Positions 37,541 to 50,900 of a DNA stretch of 64,000 nt are shown one piece after another. Below the pieces are notes generated by a model. The model ran no database searches. It was not told the origin of the DNA and worked only from the letters and a program-made list of their open reading frames with translations. The DNA comes from Embiotoca jacksoni (taxonomy: Eukaryota > Chordata > Actinopteri > Embiotocidae): NCBI GenBank assembly GCA_022577435.1, contig JAKOON010000012.1, positions 2,691,001 through 2,755,000 of the forward strand. Reading direction: 5' to 3'. Position 1 is the stretch's first letter. The number at the start of each line of letters is the position of its first letter. The position numbers and the translations under genes were made by a program.

Positions 37541-39034
37541 AAACTGAGAAACTTTCATTTATGAAGCAGGAATATTAAACATTCAGCCATCATGCTGCAC
37601 TGAAGTTGTACCTTGCAATTTAAAATTAATACAATCAAATATTCCAAAAAAAAAATGGTTCATATCTTTCTCTTATACAAATGAAGTCCAAAATGATTTT
37701 AACTCCCTTGATTAGTTATTTTAAATAAATTAAGAGTGTACTTAATTATGAAAATAAATAATAATTGCAGCCCCCTTAAAGAGACTTAAAGTGATGGTAA
37801 AGTTAATTTAATCTTTGGTCGTTTTTACAAAGGAATATGGTGTTAAGTACCAAAGCACTGATGGAGAACTAACAGAATCAGCATTGTATGTTGAACTTTT
37901 ATGGAATTGCAACACTACAAATAACATGCCAGTAGGTACCCAGAGTGGGAGCCAGGAGAGCTCTTTACATGAGAAGCGAAATTACATTTTTGTGACATTT
38001 ATTTCCCTCTCCACTGTTGCACAAGGCTCATTTGGTGGTGTCATGGGGCTTGTTGATTTCCACTGTAGTGATGTTGGGTCCATTAGAAAAGACTTTCACT
38101 TTAGTTGTTGAGAAAAACGCTGGCTTGTTGTGAATTGCTGGGTGTTTTGCTTGGTGTTTTAGGGACAAGCCTCAAAGGGTGGCTTCAAAGTACACTTTAT
38201 CACCTCAAGGAGTAAGAGAAAATCACTTTGTAGGACGATTGCTTTTCCTTTTTAGAAGAGGATTCTGGGACAGAGGTGGTGAAGAAAGAATATACGATTC
38301 CATGATACTCAACTTACTAGACAGGTCATAAGGACGCTGTTACATTTTGTTGTATTTAACACCCTTGTCCTCATGGTGATACATTTTAGGATAGATAATG
38401 CAACAAAGTATAATTGCTTAATAGGGTTTGTGCAAGCCTTGAAGACGCTTAGACGCAGGGACTTAACATATCTGAGTGAGGCCACACATTTTTCCTGTTC
38501 ATGAAATGCATTCTTCACACTGACTAGGGGAGCAGAGTAGCACATCTGTATGGGAAAGCCGTGCCATATTGGTCAAATTTCCAACTGCTCCCAGGCGATG
38601 GCACCTCATTTGGTGGCATCATTAGATGAAGCCTTTGCAGCCACCATGGAAGAGTAAGAGACACTAGTCAGCTGGACCAGTCCCAGGGTCGCAGCACTGC
38701 TGTGGGAGCATCTGACTGCAAGACACTGATGAATGTCAGGAGACTGAAGCCCACAAGCCATCTGGCAGGTTGGAGACACTGATGGTGGAGTACCATCGAT
38801 CTGTGTCATGTCTACAGGCTTGGAGATGTGGCAAATGACAGTGGTCGATTTGTGAAATCTTAACAAAGGGGATAGTGGCATGCGCAGGCATTTGATAAAT
38901 ACACGACCTCATACCGAAACAAAAGAATTGATGCATTACCTATGACACCCAAAATTATACGAGTGTTTTCAGAGCCCTATATCGAGCTAACACGTTTTCA
39001 TGTTTAAACGACAGTGAAGGACATTTGCCAAAAT
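37541..39034. other. Non-coding stretch
   Basis: No supported gene. A 91-codon minus-strand frame (38606-38881) and an overlapping short plus-strand frame are not recognised. TTAAAGTGATGGTAAAG at about 37788 resembles a TTAA transposon start, but no matching right end was found. Confidence 0.5.
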
Positions 39035-39560
39035 GACACACGTGTGTTAGTGATCATTCAAGAGTACCAGCACCAGGCGTACTAGAACTTTGTCATCATG
39101 GTAACAATAATAAACATGTGGTTAATGTGACACAGTTGCAGTTTGGTTAGGTTAAGGCACCAAGACTATTTGGTTAGGTTTAGGAATAGATCATGTTTTG
39201 ATTTAAAAGAGTATGTCAGTGGCAAATGTTTGGTAGGTTGCTACATATATGACATGAGTTAAATATGTTACATCATTTTAATTTGCGTATGTAAATAACT
39301 CAACGTTGACCTACATTTTCACACAAGGCACGAGCAAGAGGGTGAAAGTCTTCTGTTTCACCTGGTCAACCTTCTCCGACCTGCTACTTACGCAGACCTT
39401 TTCACTTTTCACACAACACATTACCCTACTTCCTCCTTTGCTCCCGTCATATTTACTGCGGCCATTAGAGGGCACTATAAAGGCAAACATTAGTCGTATT
39501 AAGCTTTTTGCACACACAACTTATTTGACTGTGTTTTCAGAGATCTGTTTGATAGTGAGA
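39035..39560. repeat. Fossil dispersed percomorph repeat
   Basis: The block contains GGTTAATGTGACACAGTTG, TTTGGTTAGGTTAAGGCACC, GGTTTAGGAATAGATCATG, TCATTTTAATTTGCGTATG and CCATTAGAGGGCACTATAAA in the order I recall for a multi-copy percomorph repeat. The plus-strand frame at 39306-39572 (88 codons) lies mostly inside it and is unlikely to be a host gene. A shorter related copy is at 23870-23945. It also holds a full X-box match at 39092-39105. Confidence 0.6.
39092..39105 (+). promoter_or_regulatory. RFX X-box-like motif inside a repeat
   Basis: GTCATCATGGTAAC fits GTHNYYATRRNAAC. It lies inside a dispersed repeat, so if functional it would be a repeat-borne site. Confidence 0.22.
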
Positions 39561-41440
39561 TGTCCCAAATAAGGCTCAGGAAACAGCCAACTAAAGAGTA
39601 CAGATAATACTAATATGACAAATGAACACAATTCATACTCGTTCTCCATTATGCCATCAGCGTGTTTCCAGCGCCCATCAAATGTCAGACCTGCACATAA
39701 AGACTTCTGCTATATTATTTGAAAATTAATGATAAATTTCTTGCACTGTTTAGTAAATCTTATTCAGAATACATACCCTGTTTGAAACAAGAACATCTAC
39801 ATTTAGATCGGAAATATTACATTTGACTTGTGTTTTCCAGGCTACCTTTATAAAAAAAAAAAGCTTTTCCTGGCTTTTTGAATAAAAACATTTTTTTAAA
39901 TCACTTATCTTGGTTCGACATGTCTACAAAAGAAGATCATTTTTAAAACTAAAACTAAAACTTTCTCTTTTATGTTTGGTTCTTGCACTTAAAATGGCTT
40001 CTTTTCTATTTTCAACCACAATGGCACATAAAAGCTGCCACATCAACATCACAACAGACGTATAATGATATCTAATAACTTTTTTTTTTTTTAATAGCAT
40101 TGAATAAGTATCACTGTTTGATTAGTTATAGCCACGTTGTCAAAAGCCATAGTGTTATTCTAAATAATTTTGAGGTGTTCAATTTATAAATTTACTTGTA
40201 CGGTTACAGTATTGACAAGTAAATATGTAAATATCCACTTATCTTGGGACATAGATAGAATACCTGCATATCAAGACTGAGCTTTTCAGAGACACTGATG
40301 AGGAAAGTCCCATTGAACACAGTCTGGACTTTCACTCATCATGCCTCCTAGTGGTCACTAAGATTCATTTAAATATTCACCAATCAAATATGGTCTGTTC
40401 TGGATCAAACCAAACATCCCACAGCAGCACACAATTTTGGCAGATATTCCGCATAACAACAAATACAGCTCTCAAATATACTTGATAAGACATCATATGC
40501 AATTGGTGGGTGGTGTTATTACACATCTGAAATCTGTATCTGTAATTTGTTTGTGTGAAAAAGACAAAAAAAAAAAACATACTGTAAAATTAGTGTAATG
40601 TTTGTTTTTATGAGAAAAAGAAGCCGTTTGTTCTTCATATTGGATCACTGTCATTGTGTTGCTAGATCATTTTGGGCCACATAGGGAGAAGAGACTTGGA
40701 AGGCAGAGAGGAAGACATTAGCCTCTCAGCATGGGTGAGTGGACTGAGGGGGAGAATTCAGGAAGAAAGAAAATGTCTTCTTCACCATGTATCTTTTTGT
40801 GCTGTAAAATATTCTCACAAATCAGGATATTGTTTTCACGAATGCTGCGGCTGAATGACTGCACAGTGATGTGTAGCTCTCACATCAGTTATGTCAAACA
40901 CAGTAAATCCATATTCAACCTACTGGCTTTGCAACTCCTTTTATTATGACAGTGACAACTTGCTTATTGTCAACATTAAATGTATATGTCATGTCATTTA
41001 GACAAATGACGACAGAATGAACAGAGCGTGATAGCAAAGCTTTCAGTATGAGAATATTTCATTGGTATGTGTAAAAACAAACACCAGGCAGCCAGCTGAT
41101 GTTTTGTTATTTTCTCACAAACCAATGTATCAGTTTGTTGTTTGGAATGGCTTGATTGGAGAGTAAGATTTACTGCAAGGTTTTCAATATGACCTGATAA
41201 GAAAAGACAAAAACATCTATTTGATCCATTTAGTAGTCCAACACTATTTTCCACTATTTTCTGACATTATACATTGTTTATACATCAATTAATCAAGAAT
41301 GAAATTCACAGAGCTCATCCGCTGTTTTTTGTAGTATTTGCACGTCTTACATAAGGCACAAAAATCTCTCTGTGCATATCCACATCTTTAACCTGACAGC
41401 ACAGAAGGTCTACACAAACACCACTGGATTTCAAGCTGGA
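39561..41440. other. Non-coding stretch
   Basis: No supported gene or recognisable repeat. T- and A-runs occur at about 39850, 40080 and 40568. Confidence 0.6.
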
Positions 41441-41766
41441 CACCCAAAATAAGTGTCAACAATTCAGTGTCTGACCACATTTGAAATATGGCCACAATCT
41501 CCCCTTCTGTTCCTGGGATATGGTGTTGACTAATGGCCAGAAAATTGTTTTTGCAAATCAATTTGATGTCAAGTTGACCTTTGACATCACGTCATCATTT
41601 TATCCTGTTAGACATTTGTGTGAATTGTTTTCACAATTAGCAAGCTAACTCTTGACTTATGATCACAAATGTGTTTTGTGTGAGATCACCAAAATCTAAT
41701 CTGGACATTCTGGAGTCCAATCAAACTTCTATGCATGGGAGGATGGCAATGTGAAAACATAATGCC
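41441..41766 (+). repeat. Fossil copy of a common teleost repeat
   Basis: The order of AATTCAGTGTCTGACCACAT, GGCCACAATCTCCCCTTCTG, GTCAAGTTGACCTTTGACAT, ATCACCAAAATCTAATC, TGGAGTCCAA and GAAAACATAATGCC follows a very common fish repeat as I remember it. The copy is diverged, and the typical ACGGACGG segment has decayed. Confidence 0.7.
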
Positions 41767-42302
41767 AAGAGAAATGGCATGAAGAAAAATGAATTGTCTT
41801 AAAATAAAATGAGGCAAACCACTGTAGAACAGTCTTACCAAATGTTTTGTCAATTTGAAAATGACAAACTACATCTTAATTTCATGATGTCTCCCTTTAT
41901 ATTCATTGGAATTATGATGTGAAGATCTCTTTCTTCACTTTGTTCGTTCCTCAAGTTAAACGTTTCATGGGTCTTTAGTGTCACAGAGATTTTGAAAAGC
42001 ACAGGTGTTACTAATAACACTGTGTCATTGTCTACAGCGTCTCTGTGAGCCAATACAGAGTGACAGTGACGCAGCATGAACAACACCAGGACCCAGAAGC
42101 TGAAGCAGCCAAATTAAATGTTGCCATTTTATTATTTACACCTGTGACATGTCAATGTGTTCTTTGAAAAAGGTCTTAAAAAAGAATTAAGCATTTTCCT
42201 ACTAAGATAGTCTATCCCCAGGTGTGCTCGATAATACAAAGGAGTGGAATATGCAGCGATATAACATTCACCTAAGGCTCCGTAATTAAAAAGTCCCATT
42301 CA
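41767..42302. other. Non-coding stretch
   Basis: Nothing supported. A 78-codon minus-strand frame (41850-42086) has no recognisable similarity. Confidence 0.6.
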
Positions 42303-42505
42303 TTTTTTTTTTTTTTTTTTATACTATTAGTATCAGTTCTTGGAACAGCTCCTGATTGAATCATCATTGCCACCATTGGCCCTAAGGCACATATGACAGA
42401 CAAGCATTGACAACAAAGACTTGTGAGATTAGCTGGGTGATCAAGGGATCAAACCAGAACTGAATACACAACCAAATCTAGCACCAACACACCAACCCAT
42501 ACAAA
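42303..42505 (-). mobile_element. Possible tRNA-derived SINE, minus strand
   Basis: On the minus strand, an A-box-like TTGGTGTGTTGGTGCTAG is followed by a good B box GGTTTGATCCC (complement of 42445-42455). About 190 bases downstream of the A box comes an A18 run (T18 at 42303-42320). Box order, spacing and poly(A) end fit a SINE. The body between the boxes and the tail was not recognised. Confidence 0.45.
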
Positions 42506-45500
42506 TCTGGTTGGACCCTGACAAAACATCATGAAATACAAGGTTATCTACAGCCTCATATATATATTAACTCCAAAAGCAGGCATAGCTAGTGAAACTG
42601 AGACAGAGTGACGGAAACCATGTATATTAAAGCCACTGCCATCAAATGGTCGACTGGGGCCACTGGACGGTTAAAAAGGTTACCATTGTTTGCTTCATAG
42701 GTACAGTTTTTGATACAGATTCCGAGAAAACACTGCAAACATTTTAGACATGCCACTTCTTTGACTACCATGGAATGAGGCTGAAATGGGCTTAGGGTTG
42801 TTCGATAGATTCTAAAAACAGTGGGAGCCTTTAACTTCCAGCTGGTAAGGAAAACCCGCAGCAAAAACAACAGTGGGAACATCGTTCTGTGGCTAATGTG
42901 TCGCTGAGTTTAGTTCTATCTTGGGCACTCACGGCAGTAGAAAAACAAAGGAAAATACAAGCAGATTTCAAAGCAAAGAAAGTGCCCCAGAAAAAGTACA
43001 GAAAAAAACCATACTCTCCAATACTGGTTGTTTGCCTCATTCAACACTGATAGAATGGATCATGAACCACTCTAGCAGATAAACACAAACATGCTGTGTG
43101 CAATTACAGACTCAAATTACATTGATCCTGGGCAAGAAAGTAAACTTTTATCATGTGGAGCGATCAATTTGATTTGTGTAATTCTAAGAAAAGGACATTT
43201 TAGAAATCACAGATTCTAATGTGGCTCAGGTGTTTTTTTTTTTACTTGTTTGGAAAAAGTCATTGTTAAATAACATGAGTTTAAGCCTTTCATTAAGTCT
43301 TGATTTTGCGTTATGAGATTGTAGCTTACTTTAGTGCAACGGCAGCTCAATCATTTTACCTCTGCTCATCAGACAAGTAATAAGCAAAGATTAATATCTG
43401 CTTTCCCAGCAGTGACACATATTACTACATAGGAACAGCAGAGACAGCTTGAACCACAGTGCCCTTTGCTGCTAAAAGTAGCAGCAAAGCACTTTTCTTT
43501 CTCTCAAGAGTCATTACATACAAAGATTAGAGGACAAATTCCAGGAAAAGCATTAGCAATTAGAAGTCCAGCAGCCGTCAAGGTATGTAATTATAGGTAA
43601 TGTGTGTGATTAGGGTAAGAGGTTCAATAAATTACATTAACATACTTTTAAAATCACAAGGGAGACTCTACAAGGACCCTAAAAGAGGCAGAATGCACAT
43701 ATTGATTTCCTTTCCCCCAATGGAAATTTATTTGGTGGCTGCTGAGCAACGAGGGCCATTGCAGTGCTCAATTTCCTGACACAAACAGTTGGAAAATCAA
43801 GAGTGAGTGGGTGCTCTACAGAAAATGACATGATTTTTTTTTATTTTGTTTTGTTTAAAAGCTCCAGACGTTCTGTCATCAGCTATTACTGCATTTTTTT
43901 TTTTTTTTACATTTCTACAATTTCATGCAGTGTATTTACTATTCTGCTACAGTCTGCACCAATACAATGTAGTAAGTTACAGTTTGTCTTCCCTTTTCAT
44001 TCACTTTATTTTGTTTGACTGGAAGGGCCCATAAGTCTAAGATGCAGGAAAAACAATATACGACCATGTCGGGGGATTCCAAATTTGCAGGGCTACTGCT
44101 TCATCTACTGCCTCAGTAGTCTCACTAATGAATCGGATGAAGTTTGTTGATAAAGTGCACACAACTTGCTGACAAGAGAGCACTTATCGATGGGACAGAG
44201 TGATAAAGTCTAAAGGCTGATTAACTAGAGTTGCCTTCATGTTTGGGCTCAGTTGAAACGTACAGCTGAACAGCTCCAAACATTCTTGATGTCGAAGTGT
44301 GTGTGTGTTTGCGTGTCTATTGCACAGTTGCCTGGCAGCACCTGAAACGCAGCTGTTGGCTTTAATCGACTTTTCGGATAGGGACGATTTTCCAGTCCAG
44401 GGACACACACCTTCAAATCGGCTCAGAAGCTTGCTGGCAGGGAAGGGAGCCCCATCTCCATGGTCAAATGGCACCTTTCAACCCGTCTGCTGACGGGCTG
44501 GCTGCAAGAAGAGGTTCAGGGTCCAGGGGAAGGGGCTGGCAGCACCAGCACGGCAGTCTTTTACGGTGGAAGAACCTAATTGCACAAGGCATCTCCAAAC
44601 CCTACGGAACTGGCAGCTGTCCACACCTTTCCCTTGAGCTGGCTTAGAGGAGTGCATCCTTCGTTTGAAAATCATGCTGGAAGCTCAAACCAAAGGTTTT
44701 TGAAAACTTCACCTGAAGTTTGGTTCTGCGAACGGCATCTTTTTCTCCAGTCCAAATTCAGTTTTCTTTGCAAACTGTCTGGCAATGGAAACGTTCCAAT
44801 GAATAGCTCAAATCTCACCTAAAAGATGCATAATAATAATCAACAAACCTCAGGTCAGAGATTATGTAGAGAAAGCCATGATAGCTTCCAATTCTGCATG
44901 CCAAGATGGTATGTAAATAGTTAAATAAATAAAACTATATTTAACACTGATACGTATGACACTATAGTATTCCATGGTCATATGTATTAACTGACACTGG
45001 ACATCTGCTTCTTCTGTCCCATATCTATAATATTGATACAAGGATTTGCTCTTGGCATTCTCAATTGTGTGTGAAAACTGTGTATATTTATGTTTCAGCC
45101 ATATCATCCCGTCATCCATCTTCCAGCTGTCTGGTATGTGGGCCCTGGTGCTCATGTTAACTGCTTGGAATAGCAGTTTAAGTGGAGTGTCAGAGTCCAC
45201 AGCAAAATGGTTGCCATTCTTCAGGAGGAAAGCATGCAGCACATGGCATCATTAAGTGGATGAGACCCTCAAGGTGATGTAGGCAGTCTCCATGATACTT
45301 CTTAGTACCATCAATTCTACTTATGGAACCACTTACCTCCCAATGGCCCCGTAATCTATTTTTAATATTTGCCAGATAAGTGCACTCGCAGACATTCTTC
45401 AAGTAACGGTCGGATTTTCACCATTAGTCACTTAAAAAAAATAAAAAAGAGACATATGTTCTCTTAAAGGTTTTGGTTCCAGACACTAAATGTATCCAAG

Positions 45501-46518
45501 GTCTTTGTGTTTCTTTTCATTTTTCCACTTGCACTGTTATGATGAGATGCGCGCTGGCAGATGGAAGAGATATTATGAGTCAGGTAAACACAAAGAATTA
45601 GGAAAGAAGAAGGTCAACCTCTGGATCTTAATGGTCCTCATGTTTTTATGTCTTATTCCTTCTTTAATGTGTGCCTACGTATGATGCAAAGGCTCCTGCA
45701 TTAAAATGTATCGCAATATTATGCCCATAGTAAGCTCTAAAATACAGAATCATTCTTACATCCCACCGTATTACAACCACTGTTGATACACCAAATAAGG
45801 AATTAATTCATGTTTTACCACTTATCCTTTAATTTTGTTAGCCAAAAGTACATCAAAAGCAAAGTGATGTACAGTATGTTATCTAACTCCCTGTTAAAAA
45901 TGTAATAGTAAAAATTCAAATTGACTTACTGCAGTGTCAGAAATATTGACAACACTATTCACATATACAGACAGGTATTTAGCTACCTTTGAATACAACC
46001 AGATGAGGGCTCTGAGGCCCCTACAATATGCCATGTTATCAGTTTTAAAATACTTTTCGAAGCAGTTCTTATAATATAAGGACATGTATTCAATTGATAG
46101 AACAATATCAAGTTGATTTTTTGAGCACAGGATCCCAAACAAAGCATTAGGGTTCAGTGCGAAACCACATTTCATGTCATTGACATCACGACAACAGGCA
46201 TGCACAGGCAAGGGGTGGGTGGATGGGATGAGCCAAAGTGTGCATTTTCAATTACTTTTGCACCGAGCCTTACCATTACCAGTCTTTTAGAGCCAAAAGT
46301 ATTTCCTTAGTGACACCAAAAATGGATCCAATCCTGTACTCCTGTGCATGCCGAGGGGTTGCAACTGTATCAACAGGAGATCTGCTCGTGCTTCGACCAG
46401 GATTAAAAAGCATCAGCAGCAGAGCTTCTAACGTGAGCATCCTTGCCACTGTAGTCAGATTCAGTTGAATTTCTGATGTTTGCCCAGTAATAAATACATT
46501 TTGGGCCTTCATTACACC
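42506..46518. other. Non-coding stretch
   Basis: No supported gene. The block at 44300-44760 is richer in G+C and open in several frames (up to 96 codons, 44184-44474, minus). The 126-codon minus frame at 44862-45242 is unrecognised. T-runs occur near 43236 and 43897. Confidence 0.5.
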
Positions 46519-47030
46519 TTTTTTTTTTATTTTTTTACATTTAACTTTATTTCACTTAAATTAACTCAGTAACATGAACAGGTTGTCAACTGGAGTAACG
46601 TTATCTTCACTTCACACCGATCTCTTCTCCGCTCCACTCTGCTATCAGTATATGTAGCAGGGGCTGAGACCTGCCCTTTGTTACTACACAGAGAACAGAG
46701 GAGAGGAGAGAAACACAGGAAAGAACCTGGCGTGACTATTAGTGACAGCAAAGAGCAGTGGAGACTGTCAAGCCTATTTTCTACCGGATCTGTCTGAGTC
46801 GTCTTGCAAATCCGACATGGCCACGGTCACTGGAGCTGATCACTGTTTTGACCGAAGTGGGACAGAGATCGCGTCAATCTGCACTGCTCTGTGCAGCTGG
46901 GAAGAATGTCCGACAGAGGAAAGAAGAGACCATCCGGTCACTTTTCAAAATAAAACCCCCTGTGCAATCATTTAACACATCACTTAATCAATGTTTACTC
47001 CCCACCTGAACCTCCCAACCCCATCCCGCT
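46519..47030. repeat. Possible transposon remnant
   Basis: A T-rich start (46519-46536) is followed by sequence of higher G+C (46600-46960) open in two overlapping plus-strand frames (46742-46975, 46758-47009). The words GCAGGGGCTGAGACCTGCCC and ACAGAGAACAGAGGAG have the feel of a multi-copy fish element. No terminal repeats or protein domain could be shown. Confidence 0.28.
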
Positions 47031-47094
47031 TTCAAGTAGGACAAGAAATGTGTTTTTCTTCTGCTAGAGGTACTATCTCAATACTTAAGAAATA

Positions 47095-47185
47095 ATCCAT
47101 CCATCCATCCATCCATTATCTATAGCCAATTTATCATGAACAGGGTCACGGGGTGTTAGGCTGGAGCCTATCCCAACTATAAAAA
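47095..47185 (-). repeat. (ATCC)n-headed fish retroposon end
   Basis: (ATCC)5 at 47095-47114 leads into ATTATCTATAGCCAATTTATC, CAGGGTCACGGGGTG and GCTGGAGCCTATCCCA. This matches the characteristic 3' end of a common fish retroposon read on the opposite strand, where the array forms the GGAT tail. Confidence 0.68.
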
Positions 47186-47639
47186 AATATTATGAGGATA
47201 AATGTTTTTTTAACAACTAAAACACAGCAAACTGTATTAAGTTTGTCTGCAAGGCTACAGCAAGTATAGGAAATAAAAAATAAAAAAAACTTAAAAAATA
47301 AATAAATCCATTTAACAACATTTAACCACACAAGAAGCACAAAAATCAAAGAAAAATTTACAATTTAGAAAATCCCCCCAAAAAACAACAAACTAAATGC
47401 TGAAATGTTCCCAGTAAAGTATGCAGCTTAAAGCCGTGCTGAAGATGGAACAAAACAGTGTTGATCATGCAGTCCGCTTCCATATATCTCCCTGATATAC
47501 GTTCCTTTGTGTTACCATTAATTATTGTGTTCAGGCTAATAGAAATGAGCATGCAAACTAGTGAAAGTAAGACACGATGATCACTAAATGAACCAGGGGA
47601 TATGATGGCGGCCCTGAACACCTCACTGCTCACTATTGT
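47186..47639. other. A-rich non-coding stretch
   Basis: Nothing supported. It contains A/AAT-rich tracts at about 47270-47305 and 47370-47395. Confidence 0.6.
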
Positions 47640-47960
47640 CAGATGCCTTTGCTTCTCTCCTCCCTCTAATCAGAGCTCTTAAGTGAGTGCAGATGTCACA
47701 ATTATTAATCTGCTCAAGATGAGCCACTGATGATTGATGAGAGGCACATCCTAATCAATGGCGAATGCATGATAAGTGTTTACTGTGAAGATTATGGCAG
47801 CGGCACCTCAGGTGGAGTGGCTTTTCTCCTCATTATACCATCACCACAGCACCAGCGAATAACTCACTGACACTTAGACCTGATCTTTAATCAGGGATTA
47901 TCTAGCACTTGACATTATTTTCAAGAATATCTTATTCTGCCAGATGCTTCGAATCGCAGA
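47640..47960. promoter_or_regulatory. Candidate conserved non-coding element
   Basis: The block is dense in homeodomain words: ATTATTAATC (47701-47710), a PBX/HOX-type TGATTGATGA (47731-47740), CTAATCAATG (47751-47760), a GATAAG just after 47770, and paired TTATC/GATTATC motifs near 47886-47932. This density in a gene-poor interval is what fish developmental enhancers look like. The motifs are seen; the function is inferred. Confidence 0.33.
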
Positions 47961-50900
47961 AGAGAATAAATGAAGTATTTCTCCCTCAATGGCTTTGATG
48001 GTAATATTTCATCATGCACAAGTATTTTGGATGCCTGTAAGGCCATGTTTTTCCAAGATTACGTGTTTATGGATGGAATAACACCATTTTGGGTCCAGAC
48101 TTTAATTGAGACTTTGTGTAATTTGGTCTTGGACGTTGCTGATAACGGAGCCTTCTGTTACGTTCTACTGTCGTGGTTAACATCCAATTTCGGCCTGAAT
48201 ATTAGTTAAGTTAGTTTCATGTTCATTAAATCTGTGAATCATAAGGCCTCAGTACTGTGAAAAGGGAAACAGCAAACACTGTCTCCACAAATCTCAGCAA
48301 GAGCTTTCAAAGTCTGTCATTCCTAACAAGCGCTCAGTGCAGAGACCAACAAAGCACAAGCAAATGTTGGCCCAGAATGCAAATACCTTTTGTAAAAAGC
48401 AGCACTCAAGCTTGTTTGGAACTACTCAAGACTCTTTGAGGATGAGAGAGAAAGAGGTGGATTTTTGGGTGTGATTGTCTTGGTAAAGCTTCCGTCAATC
48501 ACTCTCCTGGGAGAATGGTTGGACGCAGAGGGGGAGACGAGATGGCTGTGGCTTTCCATGCACATCCTGGCACGCAGACCTGCTCTTTGTTTCAGCCATA
48601 ACAGCGATGCCAGCAGGACAAAGTCTTGTCATATCCACCAAAACCAACTGTCATAATTAAGCTGCATGTTGGCCAACATCAAGTCTACTTGCTACTGCTC
48701 GTGTGATATGCTCCAAGGGTATCCATATGTTACATGGCTTGAATCTGTGAAAATTGGGATGAGTACAACAAGCTAAGACACATTTGTATGCTTGAATGAA
48801 CAATGAACGGCCCCATTTCTAATGAATTAAATATTTCAATAGGCTCAAATGGAGAAACCAAATGGAAATTAGAACTGTCAGAAAATCATGTCTTGTTCAT
48901 TTAGACACATGATTTGGTAGCGAGGAAACCAAGACTCTTCGACAAAGATTTTTCTTTCTTTTATGTTTAACCGGTTCATTCACTGTTTTTACGTTATTCT
49001 GTCATGTCCAGATACCTCAATTAATTTCAAACAACTCTCAGTGTTGCTAATTGATTGCATTTTATGTATTGTTTTCATGCACAATAAAAAGAAGCAAAGA
49101 CAAGCTGCATCAGCTTGGCCTGCCTGTAGCACAATGGAATCCAATTATAGACAATCCTTAAATGGCAGTATTCAACCATAGCAGAACAACGGGAAACTTG
49201 TGGGAGAAACTGTGAGCTCCTTGAAGGTCAAACTTTGTAAACCACATTGTAAATATGGACAATGTATAAGCAGGTAAGATGTAAGCCTTAATCATGACAG
49301 ATATAAAGGATTTACAGCAGATGACGCTATTATGTACTCAATACAACAATATTTACTCAGAAATAGACAGACATTGACTCCAGACGTCCAACTTCTTGCA
49401 ACAGTAGAAGTAGAAATAGTAGAAAAGTAGAGATTAACTAGTGTTCACTTGAGCGGACATTAATATACATGTGTGGGAAACACTGCAATTAAAAAAAACA
49501 AAAAACAAAAAAAACCACCATCTTTTGTCCTTGTAATTCTGTTAATAACGCAGAATTGCCTGGGGCTAGGACTTACGACAGTAGTTGTACATTAAGCTGT
49601 AACTGGTAGCTGAGCAATGTTGAAGCTGAGTCTCTACATTGGAGTGCCTTTCACTGCTGATGGCTTTTTGTTGGATTCAGAAGCATGGAGAATAAGAGGC
49701 TTGGAACTTTCTAACGAGACTATAAAGCAAGTAAACAGAGACAGCTGTCGAATACAGAGTAAATGTTTGAGTATTGTGCTCATACACAAACAAACAAAAG
49801 GTAATAAGGAAATAACTTTCCTGCTAGTAACGTTCCAGAGACTAACTGTCTAGGCTAACTGTCGTATTGCTGTCGTATTGGATTGTGATATCTAAAAACC
49901 TGACTAAGATACTTTGTTTTTGTTCTATAATTTGCCATCCATTTGTATACATCTAGGAAAACATTTAGGCTACACGTAACGCTCATATTTGGATTGATAA
50001 ACCTGATTGCTTTTCATCTTTTCAAATTTCTTTAAGTACATCGCTATTGTCCAGTTGATGTTATTTTTAAAAGACTGTTCTGTTGTGATGTCGGAAACTT
50101 TCTCTACTGATAAAAGTACTTTAGTTTTAAAGGATTATATAAGCAAAGAGCATTTCTTTCTTTTAAAAGACATGAGCATGATGAGCATGACATGTCAGCA
50201 TCAAGGATCAGTCATTTTTGCAGAGGGGAGCTTGTTTCACATTTTTCAAATTGAGAATCGCATTTTAACATGTACACAAATATGAATTTCATCTGAGTGC
50301 GTATTATGTGCCTTAAATATGCCAAGTTTATACTCGCAATGTGATGCTGAAGTAGCAGTGGGATTGGGACATGCTGACCTAGTAAGCCAAATTGCTATTA
50401 CATTACACTGGACAGCATTACAACAGAAAAAAACAACAACATAACAAGCATAAATATCTCATTTGACTTGATGCACCATCCAAGTAATTCCACAGTCTCT
50501 GCTCTGATGGTGACTTCTACAGAGTCTTGGCAGAGGTAGGGAAGTCAAAATAATTAGATCAGAGCACCACATATGCCATGGTCCATACACTTGTCTGTTA
50601 TTCATGAGATGCTTTTCTTTGCTTGTGTATGGGCTGTTTGGCCCCTGACTGGTTCAGCTGGCAGATGGAGATTTGGGATCAGCACCATCTAAATATTCAT
50701 TCTAAAATCATCCATTCGGTTTGAAATATTATATATGGCATTATACAAGCAAAATGTAATGGTCTGAGTATTGGTAGGTTTATGGCTTGAAGCTTTTTCT
50801 GACTTCTCTATAAGACCCAGAATAAACTCAAATCTGCAGAATCCAACTGTGATTCATATTTGAAAAGATAAATGAATGAATAAATACATTAAAAATAAAT

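Noticed and set aside
37788..37804. TTAAAGTGATGGTAAAG as a third TTAA transposon start
   Set aside because: No inverted partner was found within several kilobases.
38602..38881. Short plus-strand frame (AMAPHLVASLDEAFAATMEE) and a 91-codon minus frame
   Set aside because: Too short or unrecognised, with no supporting splice sites.
44862..45242. 126-codon minus-strand frame
   Set aside because: No domain, AT-driven composition, and overlapped by plus-strand frames.
47095..47116. Short tandem ATCC units as a CRISPR-like array
   Set aside because: There are no spacers. It is a simple repeat at a retroposon end in a eukaryotic genome.
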